Positions 28,047-36,383 of a stretch of DNA of 64,000 nt are shown here, piece by piece. The notes under the pieces were generated by a model. That model did no database searches, was not told the origin of the DNA, and saw only the letters and a list, made by a program, of their open reading frames with translations. Positions within the stretch are counted from its first letter, which is position 1, and the number at the start of each line of letters is the position of its first letter. Source of the DNA: Elusimicrobiota bacterium (GTDB lineage Bacteria > Elusimicrobiota > Elusimicrobia > Elusimicrobiales > UBA9959); NCBI GenBank assembly GCA_012517235.1, contig JAAYVI010000029.1:17831-81830 (forward strand). The letters run 5' to 3'. Both the position numbers and the translations under genes were made by a program.

Positions 28047-28840
28047 TAAAACCTCCTTAAAAATTCTTTTTTTAATTCTTTTTCTTTTAATTTTATGCCC
28101 GTAAAAATTTCGAAACTTTTCACGGCTTGCATAAAAAGCATTTCTTCTCCGGTTTTAATTTGCGCTTTTAAATCTTTCGCTTTTTTTATGAAAGAGTTTG
28201 ACTTTCCGTAATTTATGTCGTAGAAAATAGCTTTTTTTGAATTTGAAGGAAAATCGGGAAAAGAAGCTTTCGGGACCCTGGCATTTATGTAAATGTCGGC
28301 GGAAGGCAAAGTGTTTTTTTGTTTCATAAAAGAAAATTTGGAAAATTTTAATTTTCTTTTTAAAATACGGTAATTTGCGGTTTTTTTGCCATTCGAGGAA
28401 ACGCAGTATATTATCGGAACTTTTAATTCTCCCAAGGCGTATAATATTGAAGCCGCCGCGCCGCCGGATCCGAAAACGCAGGCGGATTTAAAATTTCCTT
28501 TTAAAGTTTTTTTAAAAGCGCATAAATCGCTGTTATAAGCTTTCCATCCTTTTTTTGTCTTTAATAGTATGTTTGCGGCTTTGATTTTTTTTGCGGTTTT
28601 ATCTTTTATGTCGGATAAAATATATGCTTTTTCTTTTAAAGGAGTCGTTATATTCAAGCCGTCAAAAGGCAGAGAGTTTAAGTATTTTTTTGAGAATTTG
28701 TTTTTTTCTATTTTTATCTTTTTATAAATACCTTTGATTTCGGTTTTTTTGAAAAAAAAATTAAAAATATCCGGGGATAAAGTTTTTTTTAAAGGCCAGC
28801 CGGCCACGGCCAGACTTATATATTTTTTATTTTTTCTCAT
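28046..28840 (-). CDS. aroE: shikimate dehydrogenase
   Basis: PFDGLNITTPLKEKAY; AANILLKTKKGWKAYNSDL; VFGSGGAAASILYAL. Confidence 0.85.
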   Translation of the reverse strand: MRKNKKYISLAVAGWPLKKTLSPDIFNFFFKKTEIKGIYKKIKIEKNKFSKKYLNSLPFDGLNITTPLKEKAYILSDIKDKTAKKIKAANILLKTKKGWKAYNSDLCAFKKTLKGNFKSACVFGSGGAAASILYALGELKVPIIYCVSSNGKKTANYRILKRKLKFSKFSFMKQKNTLPSADIYINARVPKASFPDFPSNSKKAIFYDINYGKSNSFIKKAKDLKAQIKTGEEMLFMQAVKSFEIFTGIKLKEKELKKEFLRRF

Positions 28841-29790
28841 CCTAAAGATTTGATCTTTTTAATTAATTTTTCGAAATCTTTAAAGTTTAAAGCGTGTTTT
28901 CCGTCAACCTTGGATTTTTGAGGGTTTTCGTGTATTTCAACCATTATTCCGTCCAATCCGAAATAACGGGCTGCCAAAGCTCCGGGGAAAACAAATTCGG
29001 CTCCCAGAGAAGAGTGACTTATATCTGCTATTACGCATAAAGAAAAGTCTTTTTTGATTTTTCCCGCCAGGTTAAAATTTACTCCGCTTTCCGGAAACAA
29101 AGGATAATCGCCCCTTTCGCAAAATATTATATTTTTATTTTTTCCGGCCAAATATTCGGCGCTTGAAAGCCAATCTTTTATAGTAGCGCATTGTGCCCTT
29201 TTAAGCAAAACAGGCTTATCCGATTCGGATAAAGTTTTTAGTAAGGGGTAATTTCTCATATTTGCGGCGCCTACTTGAAAAATATCGCAATAAGACCGAA
29301 CTTTATTTGTTTGTTCGGCGGATAAAACTTCCGTGACTATTTTCAAGGAATATTTTTCTTTCGCTTCTTTCAATATTTCAATTCCTTTTTCTTCGAGTCC
29401 TTGAAAAGAATACGGGGACTGTCTCGGTTTAAATATCGGTCCTCTTATGTATTTTAGTCCCAAAGATTTTAAAAAAGAAGCGGTTTTTAGATAGCTTTTT
29501 ATGTCTTCAACCGCGCAAGGACCTGCTATTATTTCAAATTTTTTATCGAACGAAAATTTGCTTTTGACCGCATCGGGATAAAGTTCTTCGGCGGAGCAGA
29601 TTATTTCCGATTTGGGTAATACGGCTTTTATTTGAGAAAATAAAGCCGGGGCTTCGCCTTTTTTTAAATTTTCCACAGATATTGTCTTATCTCCGGTAAA
29701 AAATACTTTTGCCGATTTAAAGTCTTTTCTAAAAATATTAATTATCCTTTTGGCGCGTTTTTTTTCGCTTTTATCTAAGTTTATAAGCAT
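28837..29790 (-). CDS. aroF: 3-deoxy-7-phosphoheptulonate synthase (DAHP synthase, KDO8PS-like type)
   Basis: FEIIAGPCAVED; YIRGPIFKPRQSPYSFQGLEEKGIEIL; DIFQVGAANMRNYPLLK; VLLKRAQCATIKDWLSSAEYL. Confidence 0.92.
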   Translation of the reverse strand: MLINLDKSEKKRAKRIINIFRKDFKSAKVFFTGDKTISVENLKKGEAPALFSQIKAVLPKSEIICSAEELYPDAVKSKFSFDKKFEIIAGPCAVEDIKSYLKTASFLKSLGLKYIRGPIFKPRQSPYSFQGLEEKGIEILKEAKEKYSLKIVTEVLSAEQTNKVRSYCDIFQVGAANMRNYPLLKTLSESDKPVLLKRAQCATIKDWLSSAEYLAGKNKNIIFCERGDYPLFPESGVNFNLAGKIKKDFSLCVIADISHSSLGAEFVFPGALAARYFGLDGIMVEIHENPQKSKVDGKHALNFKDFEKLIKKIKSLG

Positions 29791-30061
29791 ATTTTTTTTG
29801 ATATTTTACCGACAGTTCTATTATCTTTTTGTAAACTTTTGTCACATAAGGTTTTAGCGATTTGTCTTTAATGTTTTTTCTAAGGCTAAAGAAAATTTCT
29901 CTTTCTCTTTTTTTATCTTTTATATTTTTTTTAAAATGGGCGGTTTTAAGAGATAAAATAAATCTTTCGCTTAGAAGCTCGAAAATTTTTTTATCCAAAC
30001 AGTCTATTTTCTCTCTTAATGAAACCAATTTTTTATCCGCTTTTTTTTCCATGGTTCCCAT
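29771..30061 (-). CDS. chorismate mutase (AroQ-type, monofunctional)
   Basis: LVSLREKIDCLDKKIFELLSERFILSLKTAHFKK...KKREREI; first gene of the aro operon. Confidence 0.85.
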   Translation of the reverse strand: MGTMEKKADKKLVSLREKIDCLDKKIFELLSERFILSLKTAHFKKNIKDKKREREIFFSLRKNIKDKSLKPYVTKVYKKIIELSVKYQKKYAYKLR

Positions 30062-30095
30062 TATTAATATTATATAATTTTAATATAAGGCTAAC

Positions 30096-30935
30096 ATGAA
30101 AATTCAAGTAGGAATAGGCTGCGAGGAAGAATTTTTATATTTTTTAAAATCCGGCGCCGACGAATTCTATGCGGGAATATCGGATTTGCCGGGGCATTTA
30201 TACGGCGGAAAAAATTTTCCGGATGAGAAAAGTTTCTTAAAATGCGCTGAGAAAGCCCGCTCTCTGGGAAAAAAATTTTATGCCGTGGCCAATGAAGTAA
30301 GAGGGGATTTATTCGAGAATACTTTAAATAAATCAGTTTATTTGGTTAAAAACGGCGCCGACGGCTTAATAGTAAGAGACATATCGCTTCTTAGAGAAAT
30401 AAAAAGATTGAATTTGAAATGCGAAATAATTTTGAGTAGTTTGGCTTTGTGCTTTAATAAGAGAACGCTTGATTTTTACGCCGATATGGGCGTTACAAGA
30501 TTGGCTTTGCCGGAACAGCTCGAGCCGAAAGAAGCCGAGCCTTTGATAAAAAATAACCGCAAAGTGGATGTGGAGGTCTTCCTTACGGCCAGAGAGTACT
30601 GCGTAGTACTTAACGGATTTTGTTATTTGAAAAAATTTAACGGCGAATGCATATGCCGGGCCGGATTTAAAGGCGATAAAGGAATATTTGCAATGCCGAG
30701 ATTTTCTTTGGCCGATCACTATTTAAATCTTTACGAATTTTATAAGGCGGGCGCGCGCATTATTAAGATAGGAAGACATCCTTCAAAAGATTATGCGAAA
30801 ATAATATTTAAACAGGCCCTATCCGTAAGAGATATTTTATATTCTTCTTTGTCGAAGGAAGATTTTTTGAAAAAAGCTTTAAGAGCGCACGAAAAATTCG
30901 GAGAATTTCTTTTAAAATGGAAAAAAAGAAGATAG
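30096..30935 (+). CDS. U32 family protein, UbiU-like
   Basis: GIGCEEEFLYFLKSGADEFYAGI; GADGLIVRDISLLREI; REYCVVLNGFCYLKKFNGECICRAG (C-x6-C...C-x-C). Confidence 0.82.
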   Translation: MKIQVGIGCEEEFLYFLKSGADEFYAGISDLPGHLYGGKNFPDEKSFLKCAEKARSLGKKFYAVANEVRGDLFENTLNKSVYLVKNGADGLIVRDISLLREIKRLNLKCEIILSSLALCFNKRTLDFYADMGVTRLALPEQLEPKEAEPLIKNNRKVDVEVFLTAREYCVVLNGFCYLKKFNGECICRAGFKGDKGIFAMPRFSLADHYLNLYEFYKAGARIIKIGRHPSKDYAKIIFKQALSVRDILYSSLSKEDFLKKALRAHEKFGEFLLKWKKRR

Positions 30936-31615
30936 AAAGGGCTTTTTTTATCCACGGCCGCTGGCCTGAAAATAAAGTGAAACTTAAAAAAAACTTTATT
31001 TGTTTGGGAAGCGAATTTTGTCCGAAGCTTATTCCCGCCGAAAATGAATTTAAAAAAGCTCTGTCTTACGATCCCGCGGGAATATGTTTGTATACTTCTT
31101 TTTTGAGCCAAAAAGAGTTTGAAGAAAATACTTCTTTTTTAAATGCTATTTTAAAAAGATTTCCGGATACCGAAGTAATGATAAACGATCCGGGTTTGCT
31201 TTTATGGTTAAATGAAAATTTTCCGAAAGTAAAAAAAGGCATAGCAAGACCTCTTTCCGTGGAGTTTATGAGAATGCCCTATGAAAAGCTTAAAATTTTC
31301 ATGTCGGAAAATAAGCTTTCTTCTTTGGAAACGGACGAAGCAGATCTTTTGAAAAATTTTCCCAAAAAAAGAAGTTTTTCCGTTTATTTAAGAAAAGAAT
31401 ATGTTTTTTCGGCGATGAGCAGATTTTGTCCTTTTACGCGCAAGATTTCCGGAAATTGTTTATTCGAATGTAAAAAAGGAAAAAAGATTTTTTCCGTTCC
31501 CAATAGTTCCGTAAAGATGATATCTTACGAAAAAGCTTATTTTACATACGCTGAGAATATTGTCGGCATTTTTTCGGCTGACAGAATAGTCGAAGATATT
31601 TTTGAGAAAATATGA
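30917..31615 (+). CDS. U32 family-related protein, UbiV-like partner
   Basis: FICLGSEFCPKLIPAENEF; KIFMSENKLSSLETDEADLL; MSRFCPFTRKISGNCLFECKKG (C-x9-C-x3-C); overlaps the UbiU-like gene. Confidence 0.65.
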   Translation: MEKKKIERAFFIHGRWPENKVKLKKNFICLGSEFCPKLIPAENEFKKALSYDPAGICLYTSFLSQKEFEENTSFLNAILKRFPDTEVMINDPGLLLWLNENFPKVKKGIARPLSVEFMRMPYEKLKIFMSENKLSSLETDEADLLKNFPKKRSFSVYLRKEYVFSAMSRFCPFTRKISGNCLFECKKGKKIFSVPNSSVKMISYEKAYFTYAENIVGIFSADRIVEDIFEKI

Positions 31616-33243
31616 CGGTTGAAAGTTTAAAAGCCAAGAACCTTTTAAAAATAAAAAATTTTTTTTCGGTCCCCGATTTTTTTGTTTTAGAATACAAAAG
31701 ACTCTCTCCTTTCTTGGATAAAGGGCTATTGAATAAAAAAAAGAAAACTCTTTTTTTGGATGCTGTCAAAAAATCCGCGCCCAAAAATTTTTTTTCCGAA
31801 AAAGAAAAGTTTATAGCCAGATCGGTTTATCCGTATAAATCGGAGATTAAAAAAAAATACTGCGGAATTTTTGCAAGCGAAGCGTTCGAATTTCCCGCGG
31901 GCCTTTTCGAAGCCTGCGAAAAAGTAATAAATTCTTATTATTCTTCGGATAAATTTTTATATGAAAATAAGCGCGAGTCAAATATTAAACCGGAAATAAT
32001 GTTTCAAAAATACGCGGAAGGAATAAAAATTACCGCTTTATTTGAAAAAAACGGAAATTTTTACGGAGAATGGATTTCCCAAAAAAGAAAAGAAAGGTTC
32101 TATTGCAGAATAGGAGGCAATTCTTATTTTTCGGATTTTGAAGCTTCGGACGAAGCCGGAGACGCTTTGTCGATTTTTGCCAATAGAGGTTTTGAACTTT
32201 GCGAAATATTGGAAGCTAAAAATGTTTTGATAGAATTTATTCTCAAAGACGGAGTTTTATTTATAGTTCAAGCTTCGCCGTGGAAAAAAGAAATACCTTG
32301 CGATATTTTCGTTAGATTCGAAAATGAGGCAAATTACGATTTTCATCCAAGAGATTTCGACGCTTCTTTTTCCAAAGAGTTCATTAAAAAAATCGGAATA
32401 AAATCCGCCCTTAATTTCAATATTAACGATAATGGCGTTTTTTTAAATTTGAAAGAGATTTTAGATTTCGAAAAAGAATTGTCTATAAAAGCGAAAAATA
32501 AAAGTTTTTTTTCCGATATGCGTTTTTTATACCTGGATTTTTTAAAAAAAGAATTAATCTCGTCTTCCGAAGCTAAAAACGCCGAAGATGCTCTGTTAAG
32601 CCTTAAAAAAACTAATTCAAGGGCGGCTTTTTTAAATTTTATTTTGACAAGAGCTTTTTTATTTCTCGGCCAAAACCGCAATATTAAAAATAAATACCAT
32701 TATTTTCTCCAATTTCGTCATTCCTTTAAAAAGTATTATTCCGCGGCGGTAAATCGCTATTATCTAAAAATAAAAGAAGAAAATATTTCTTTGGATTATG
32801 ATAAGCTATCCGAAATTTGTAAAATTTCAGATAAGAAAGCGGAGGAATCACTTTTTTTAAAAGAAATTTCTTTATCCAAATCAAAGAAAAAAAGAGCCGA
32901 ATTATTAAAACCGGATTTTCCGCTAAAAGGGATTGTTCTTTCGAGCGGATTTGCGAAAGGTAAGATAAAAATAATAAACGGTCCGAAAGACGCTTATGAT
33001 TGCGGGCAAGACAATATTGCGGTAAGCCGTTACTTTGACAGAGATACGGTTTCGGCTTTAATTCGAGCCAAAGGTCTTATAACCTCTGCGGGCGGATATT
33101 ATTCTCATGCGGCCGTTTTGGCGAGAGAATTAAAAAAACCATGTATAGGCGCGATTTCCGGCTGCGATAGGATTTTTATAGACGGAGAGGAAGCGATAAT
33201 AAAGGACGGAAGGATTTTCAGAGATGAAAAGAATAGACGTTAA
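31612..33243 (+). CDS. ATP-grasp/PEP-utilizing-enzyme mobile (His-swivel) domain phosphotransferase, dikinase-like
   Basis: C-terminal GKIKIINGPKDAY...GLITSAGGYYSHAAVLARELKKPCIGA with swivelling His; N-terminal divergent PPDK_N-like region; lacks the PEP/pyruvate-binding barrel of full-length PEP synthase. Confidence 0.72.
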   Translation: MTVESLKAKNLLKIKNFFSVPDFFVLEYKRLSPFLDKGLLNKKKKTLFLDAVKKSAPKNFFSEKEKFIARSVYPYKSEIKKKYCGIFASEAFEFPAGLFEACEKVINSYYSSDKFLYENKRESNIKPEIMFQKYAEGIKITALFEKNGNFYGEWISQKRKERFYCRIGGNSYFSDFEASDEAGDALSIFANRGFELCEILEAKNVLIEFILKDGVLFIVQASPWKKEIPCDIFVRFENEANYDFHPRDFDASFSKEFIKKIGIKSALNFNINDNGVFLNLKEILDFEKELSIKAKNKSFFSDMRFLYLDFLKKELISSSEAKNAEDALLSLKKTNSRAAFLNFILTRAFLFLGQNRNIKNKYHYFLQFRHSFKKYYSAAVNRYYLKIKEENISLDYDKLSEICKISDKKAEESLFLKEISLSKSKKKRAELLKPDFPLKGIVLSSGFAKGKIKIINGPKDAYDCGQDNIAVSRYFDRDTVSALIRAKGLITSAGGYYSHAAVLARELKKPCIGAISGCDRIFIDGEEAIIKDGRIFRDEKNRR

Positions 33244-34126
33244 GATAACATTTAATTGCAATAATCTTTGCGATTTCTGCGCTCAGGGATCGAAACGAAG
33301 CAGCATTAAAATGAAAAGTCTTGCCGAAATCAAAAAAATACTTTCGGACGCAAGAAGAAATAAAGTGGACTCGGTTGTTTTTACAGGCGGAGAGCCCACA
33401 TTGCATCCTAAAATTTTAGAAATAGTTTCTTATGCCAAAAAAATAGGATTTTCCAAAATACAGCTTCAAACAAACGGAAGAAGTTTCGCTTATTACGACT
33501 TTTGTTTGAAACTTAAAAATGCGGGCGTAAACGAAATGGGGCCTTCTCTTCACGGATCCAAACCGGAGATACACGAAAAACTGACAAAAGCTCCGGGAAG
33601 TTTCGCTCAAACGGTAAAAGGAATAATCAATTGTAAAAAACTCGGCATGTATGTTCTAACAAATTCCGTTATAACTTCTTTAAATTATAAAGATTTGCTT
33701 TCTTTGGCCAAGCTTTTGACAAGATTGGGCGTAAGTCAATATCAATTTGCTTTTGTTCATATAATAGGAACGGCTTGGGAAAACAAGGATTGGATAGTGC
33801 CGCAAAAAAAAGACATTATGCCTTATGTGAAAAAAGGTCTTGATATCGGAATAAAGAAAGGCATACCTTGTTTTACCGAAGCCATTCCTTATTGTCTTAT
33901 GAAAGGATATGAAAACTGCGTGGCCGAAGCCGTTATTCCGGAAGGTCCCGTCGCCGATGCGGACGTATATGTGGAAAACTACGGCGAGTATAGAAGAAAC
34001 GAGGGTAAAATTAAGAGAAAAGAATGTTCCAAATGTTATTATTTTAAGGCTTGCGAAGGCCCTTGGCGCGAATATCCCGAGATATACGGCTGGGAAGAGT
34101 TTAAGCCGGTTTTAAAAAAGAAATGA
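33224..34126 (+). CDS. radical SAM protein, HxsC-like group
   Basis: CNNLCDFC, FTGGEPTLHP, tail PYCLMKGYEN...CSKCYYFKACEGPWREYPEIYGWEEFKP. Confidence 0.85.
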   Translation: MKRIDVKITFNCNNLCDFCAQGSKRSSIKMKSLAEIKKILSDARRNKVDSVVFTGGEPTLHPKILEIVSYAKKIGFSKIQLQTNGRSFAYYDFCLKLKNAGVNEMGPSLHGSKPEIHEKLTKAPGSFAQTVKGIINCKKLGMYVLTNSVITSLNYKDLLSLAKLLTRLGVSQYQFAFVHIIGTAWENKDWIVPQKKDIMPYVKKGLDIGIKKGIPCFTEAIPYCLMKGYENCVAEAVIPEGPVADADVYVENYGEYRRNEGKIKRKECSKCYYFKACEGPWREYPEIYGWEEFKPVLKKK

Positions 34127-35496
34127 AAATAAACTTTGAAAAAATAGGTAAAAAATATTTTTTATCTTCGGAAGACGGAGATTATATTCTATTGTCTAAA
34201 AAAGAATTTTCCGATTTTAAGAAAAAAGAGTCGATTATAATCAAAAAAGGAAAGCGTTTAATAGAGGAAAAACAAGCTTTGGCTTTTTGCGAAAACTATA
34301 ATTCTTTAAAAAAATATTCTTTCTCTCCCGCGAGCCTTCATATAGTCGTTTTGACTCATAAATGTAATCATGCCTGCGTTTACTGCAGAGCTTCGAAATT
34401 CGGCGAATCGAATAAGCCCGCCATGGACGAAAAGACGGCCGAAAAAACTGCCGATTTTATACTTTCTACTCCTTCGAAAAATATTACGGTAGAGTTTCAA
34501 GGAGGAGAAGCTTTTTTAAATTGGGATATTCTGGTAAAGTCGGTAAATTTCCTTAAAAAGAAAAATATTAAGGCAAAAAAAGACTTGGAAATATCGGTCG
34601 TTACCAACTTATCTCTGGCGGATGAAAAAAAACTTCTTTTTCTCGAAAAGGAAGGCGTTTCCGTATGTACTTCTTTGGACGGTCCAGCCGAAATTCACGA
34701 TAAAAACAGACTTTATTTTTCCGGTTCTTCTTACGCTTTAACCGAAAAATGGCTTAAATTCTTAAACGAAAGAGCTTCAAAAAAATCTTACGCCAAAGAC
34801 TCTTTGCCTTCGGCTTTGATGACTACCACGCGGTTTTCTTTAAATAATCATAAAGAAATAATAGACTGCTACGAAAAACTTAAATTGGGCGGTATTTTTT
34901 TGCGTCCTCTTTCGCCCATAGGATATGCGAAAAATGTTTGGGATAAAATAGGATACGAACCTCGCGATTTTTTGAAATTTTACGAAAAAGCCTTGGATTA
35001 TATCCTCGAAAAAAATTTGAAAGGAATAAAATTTATAGAAAGAAATGCGGCGATAAAACTAAATAAAATACTTTTTTCTCAAGATCCGAATTTTTTGGAT
35101 TTAAGAAGCCCTTGCGGAGCAGCCCTGGGTCAGTTGGCTTATGACTGCGACGGTTCGATATATACTTGCGACGAAGGCAGGATGACGGCTTCGGCCGGCG
35201 ACGATTTTTTTAAGGTCGGCAATGTTTTTAATTCTTCTTATAAAGAAGTTTTGAATTCTCCGGCCGCAAAGATATGTTCAATTTGTTCGTGTCTTGAAAA
35301 CCAGCCTTCTTGCTTTAGATGCCCTTTTAAGCAATGGTGCGGAGTTTGCCCGGTTCATAATTATGAAACTTCCAAAAGTCCCTGGGGCAATAAAGGATTT
35401 TCCGGCTGGTGCGAAATCGAAAAAGGTATTTTTAAAATTTTAATAGAAAGAATAGAAAATAAAAAATATTTGCGCGTCTTTCGGGGATGGTTTTAA
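34123..35496 (+). CDS. radical SAM/SPASM protein, HxsB paralogue with intact SPASM Cys
   Basis: CNHACVYC, EFQGGEAFLNWD, VCTSLDGPAEIHDKNR, PCGAALGQLAYDCDGSIYTCDEGR, CFRCPFKQWCGVCP. Confidence 0.85.
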   Translation: MKINFEKIGKKYFLSSEDGDYILLSKKEFSDFKKKESIIIKKGKRLIEEKQALAFCENYNSLKKYSFSPASLHIVVLTHKCNHACVYCRASKFGESNKPAMDEKTAEKTADFILSTPSKNITVEFQGGEAFLNWDILVKSVNFLKKKNIKAKKDLEISVVTNLSLADEKKLLFLEKEGVSVCTSLDGPAEIHDKNRLYFSGSSYALTEKWLKFLNERASKKSYAKDSLPSALMTTTRFSLNNHKEIIDCYEKLKLGGIFLRPLSPIGYAKNVWDKIGYEPRDFLKFYEKALDYILEKNLKGIKFIERNAAIKLNKILFSQDPNFLDLRSPCGAALGQLAYDCDGSIYTCDEGRMTASAGDDFFKVGNVFNSSYKEVLNSPAAKICSICSCLENQPSCFRCPFKQWCGVCPVHNYETSKSPWGNKGFSGWCEIEKGIFKILIERIENKKYLRVFRGWF

Positions 35497-36383
35497 TGCC
35501 GGATATATGCTTTTGGAATAAATGCGACAATAAATGCGTAATGTGTACAAACCCTCCCGAGTTTTCAAGATCTTCTCCTTTGGGAAATTACGATATAAAA
35601 ACTCAAATAGAAAAACTTGAGGCTTATCTTTCGGGAGTCAAAGACACTTATTATTCCAACAGGCAAAGACACGATTATATAAATATAACGGGGGGAGAAC
35701 CCACCATACATCCCGATTTTTTCCCTTTGCTTTACGCTTTGAGAAAACGCTTGCCGGAAACTCCGATAACTCTGCTTACAAACGGCCGCAGACTGGGGGA
35801 TAAAAAGTTTTTCGATAAATTTTTAAAAATAGCCAAACAGCCTTTTTCGCTGGGAGTTCCTCTTCATGCCGGAGAAAAAAAACTTTTTGAAAAAATAACT
35901 CAAGTAAAAGGAAGTTTTGAACAAACAATAAAATGCTTGAATAATCTTTATAATTTCTTTCCGGGCAAAGTTCAAATAAGAGTGGTTTTGCATAAGCTTA
36001 ATTTCAGAAAAGCCGGAGAAATAGCGGATTTTGTTTTTAAAAAATGGGGAAAACGTTTTTCTTTGGCTTTTATTCATTATGAGATAGAAGGCATGTCGGA
36101 TATAAATTCAAAAAAAGTAGGATTGAAACTAAAAGAATCGGCTAAGATTCTAAAAGAAAGCCATAAGCATTTAAAAAATTTGAATTTTGAGCTTTATCAT
36201 TATCCTTTATGCGTTTTGGACGCCAATCTTAGAAAATATGCGAAAATAACCTTGCCTGCAGAAGAAAGAGTTTATCCGAAAAAGTGTTTAAAATGTTATT
36301 TGAGAAAAAAATGCTTGGGACTTATGAAGGAGTATTATAAAGTTTACGGAGATAAAGAATTAAGACCGGAGAAAAAGAAATGA
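35496..36383 (+). CDS. radical SAM protein, HxsC-like
   Basis: NKCDNKCVMCTNPPEFS (CxMCxxPP resembles HxsC), NITGGEPTIHP, tail PLCVLDANL...CLKCYLRKKCLGLMKEYYKVYGDKELRP. Confidence 0.82.
   Translation: MPDICFWNKCDNKCVMCTNPPEFSRSSPLGNYDIKTQIEKLEAYLSGVKDTYYSNRQRHDYINITGGEPTIHPDFFPLLYALRKRLPETPITLLTNGRRLGDKKFFDKFLKIAKQPFSLGVPLHAGEKKLFEKITQVKGSFEQTIKCLNNLYNFFPGKVQIRVVLHKLNFRKAGEIADFVFKKWGKRFSLAFIHYEIEGMSDINSKKVGLKLKESAKILKESHKHLKNLNFELYHYPLCVLDANLRKYAKITLPAEERVYPKKCLKCYLRKKCLGLMKEYYKVYGDKELRPEKKK

Noticed and set aside
23788-30061. Treating the shikimate genes as certainly part of the Hxs pathway
   Set aside because: They are on the opposite strand and could be the sole housekeeping set; retained only as a testable hypothesis.
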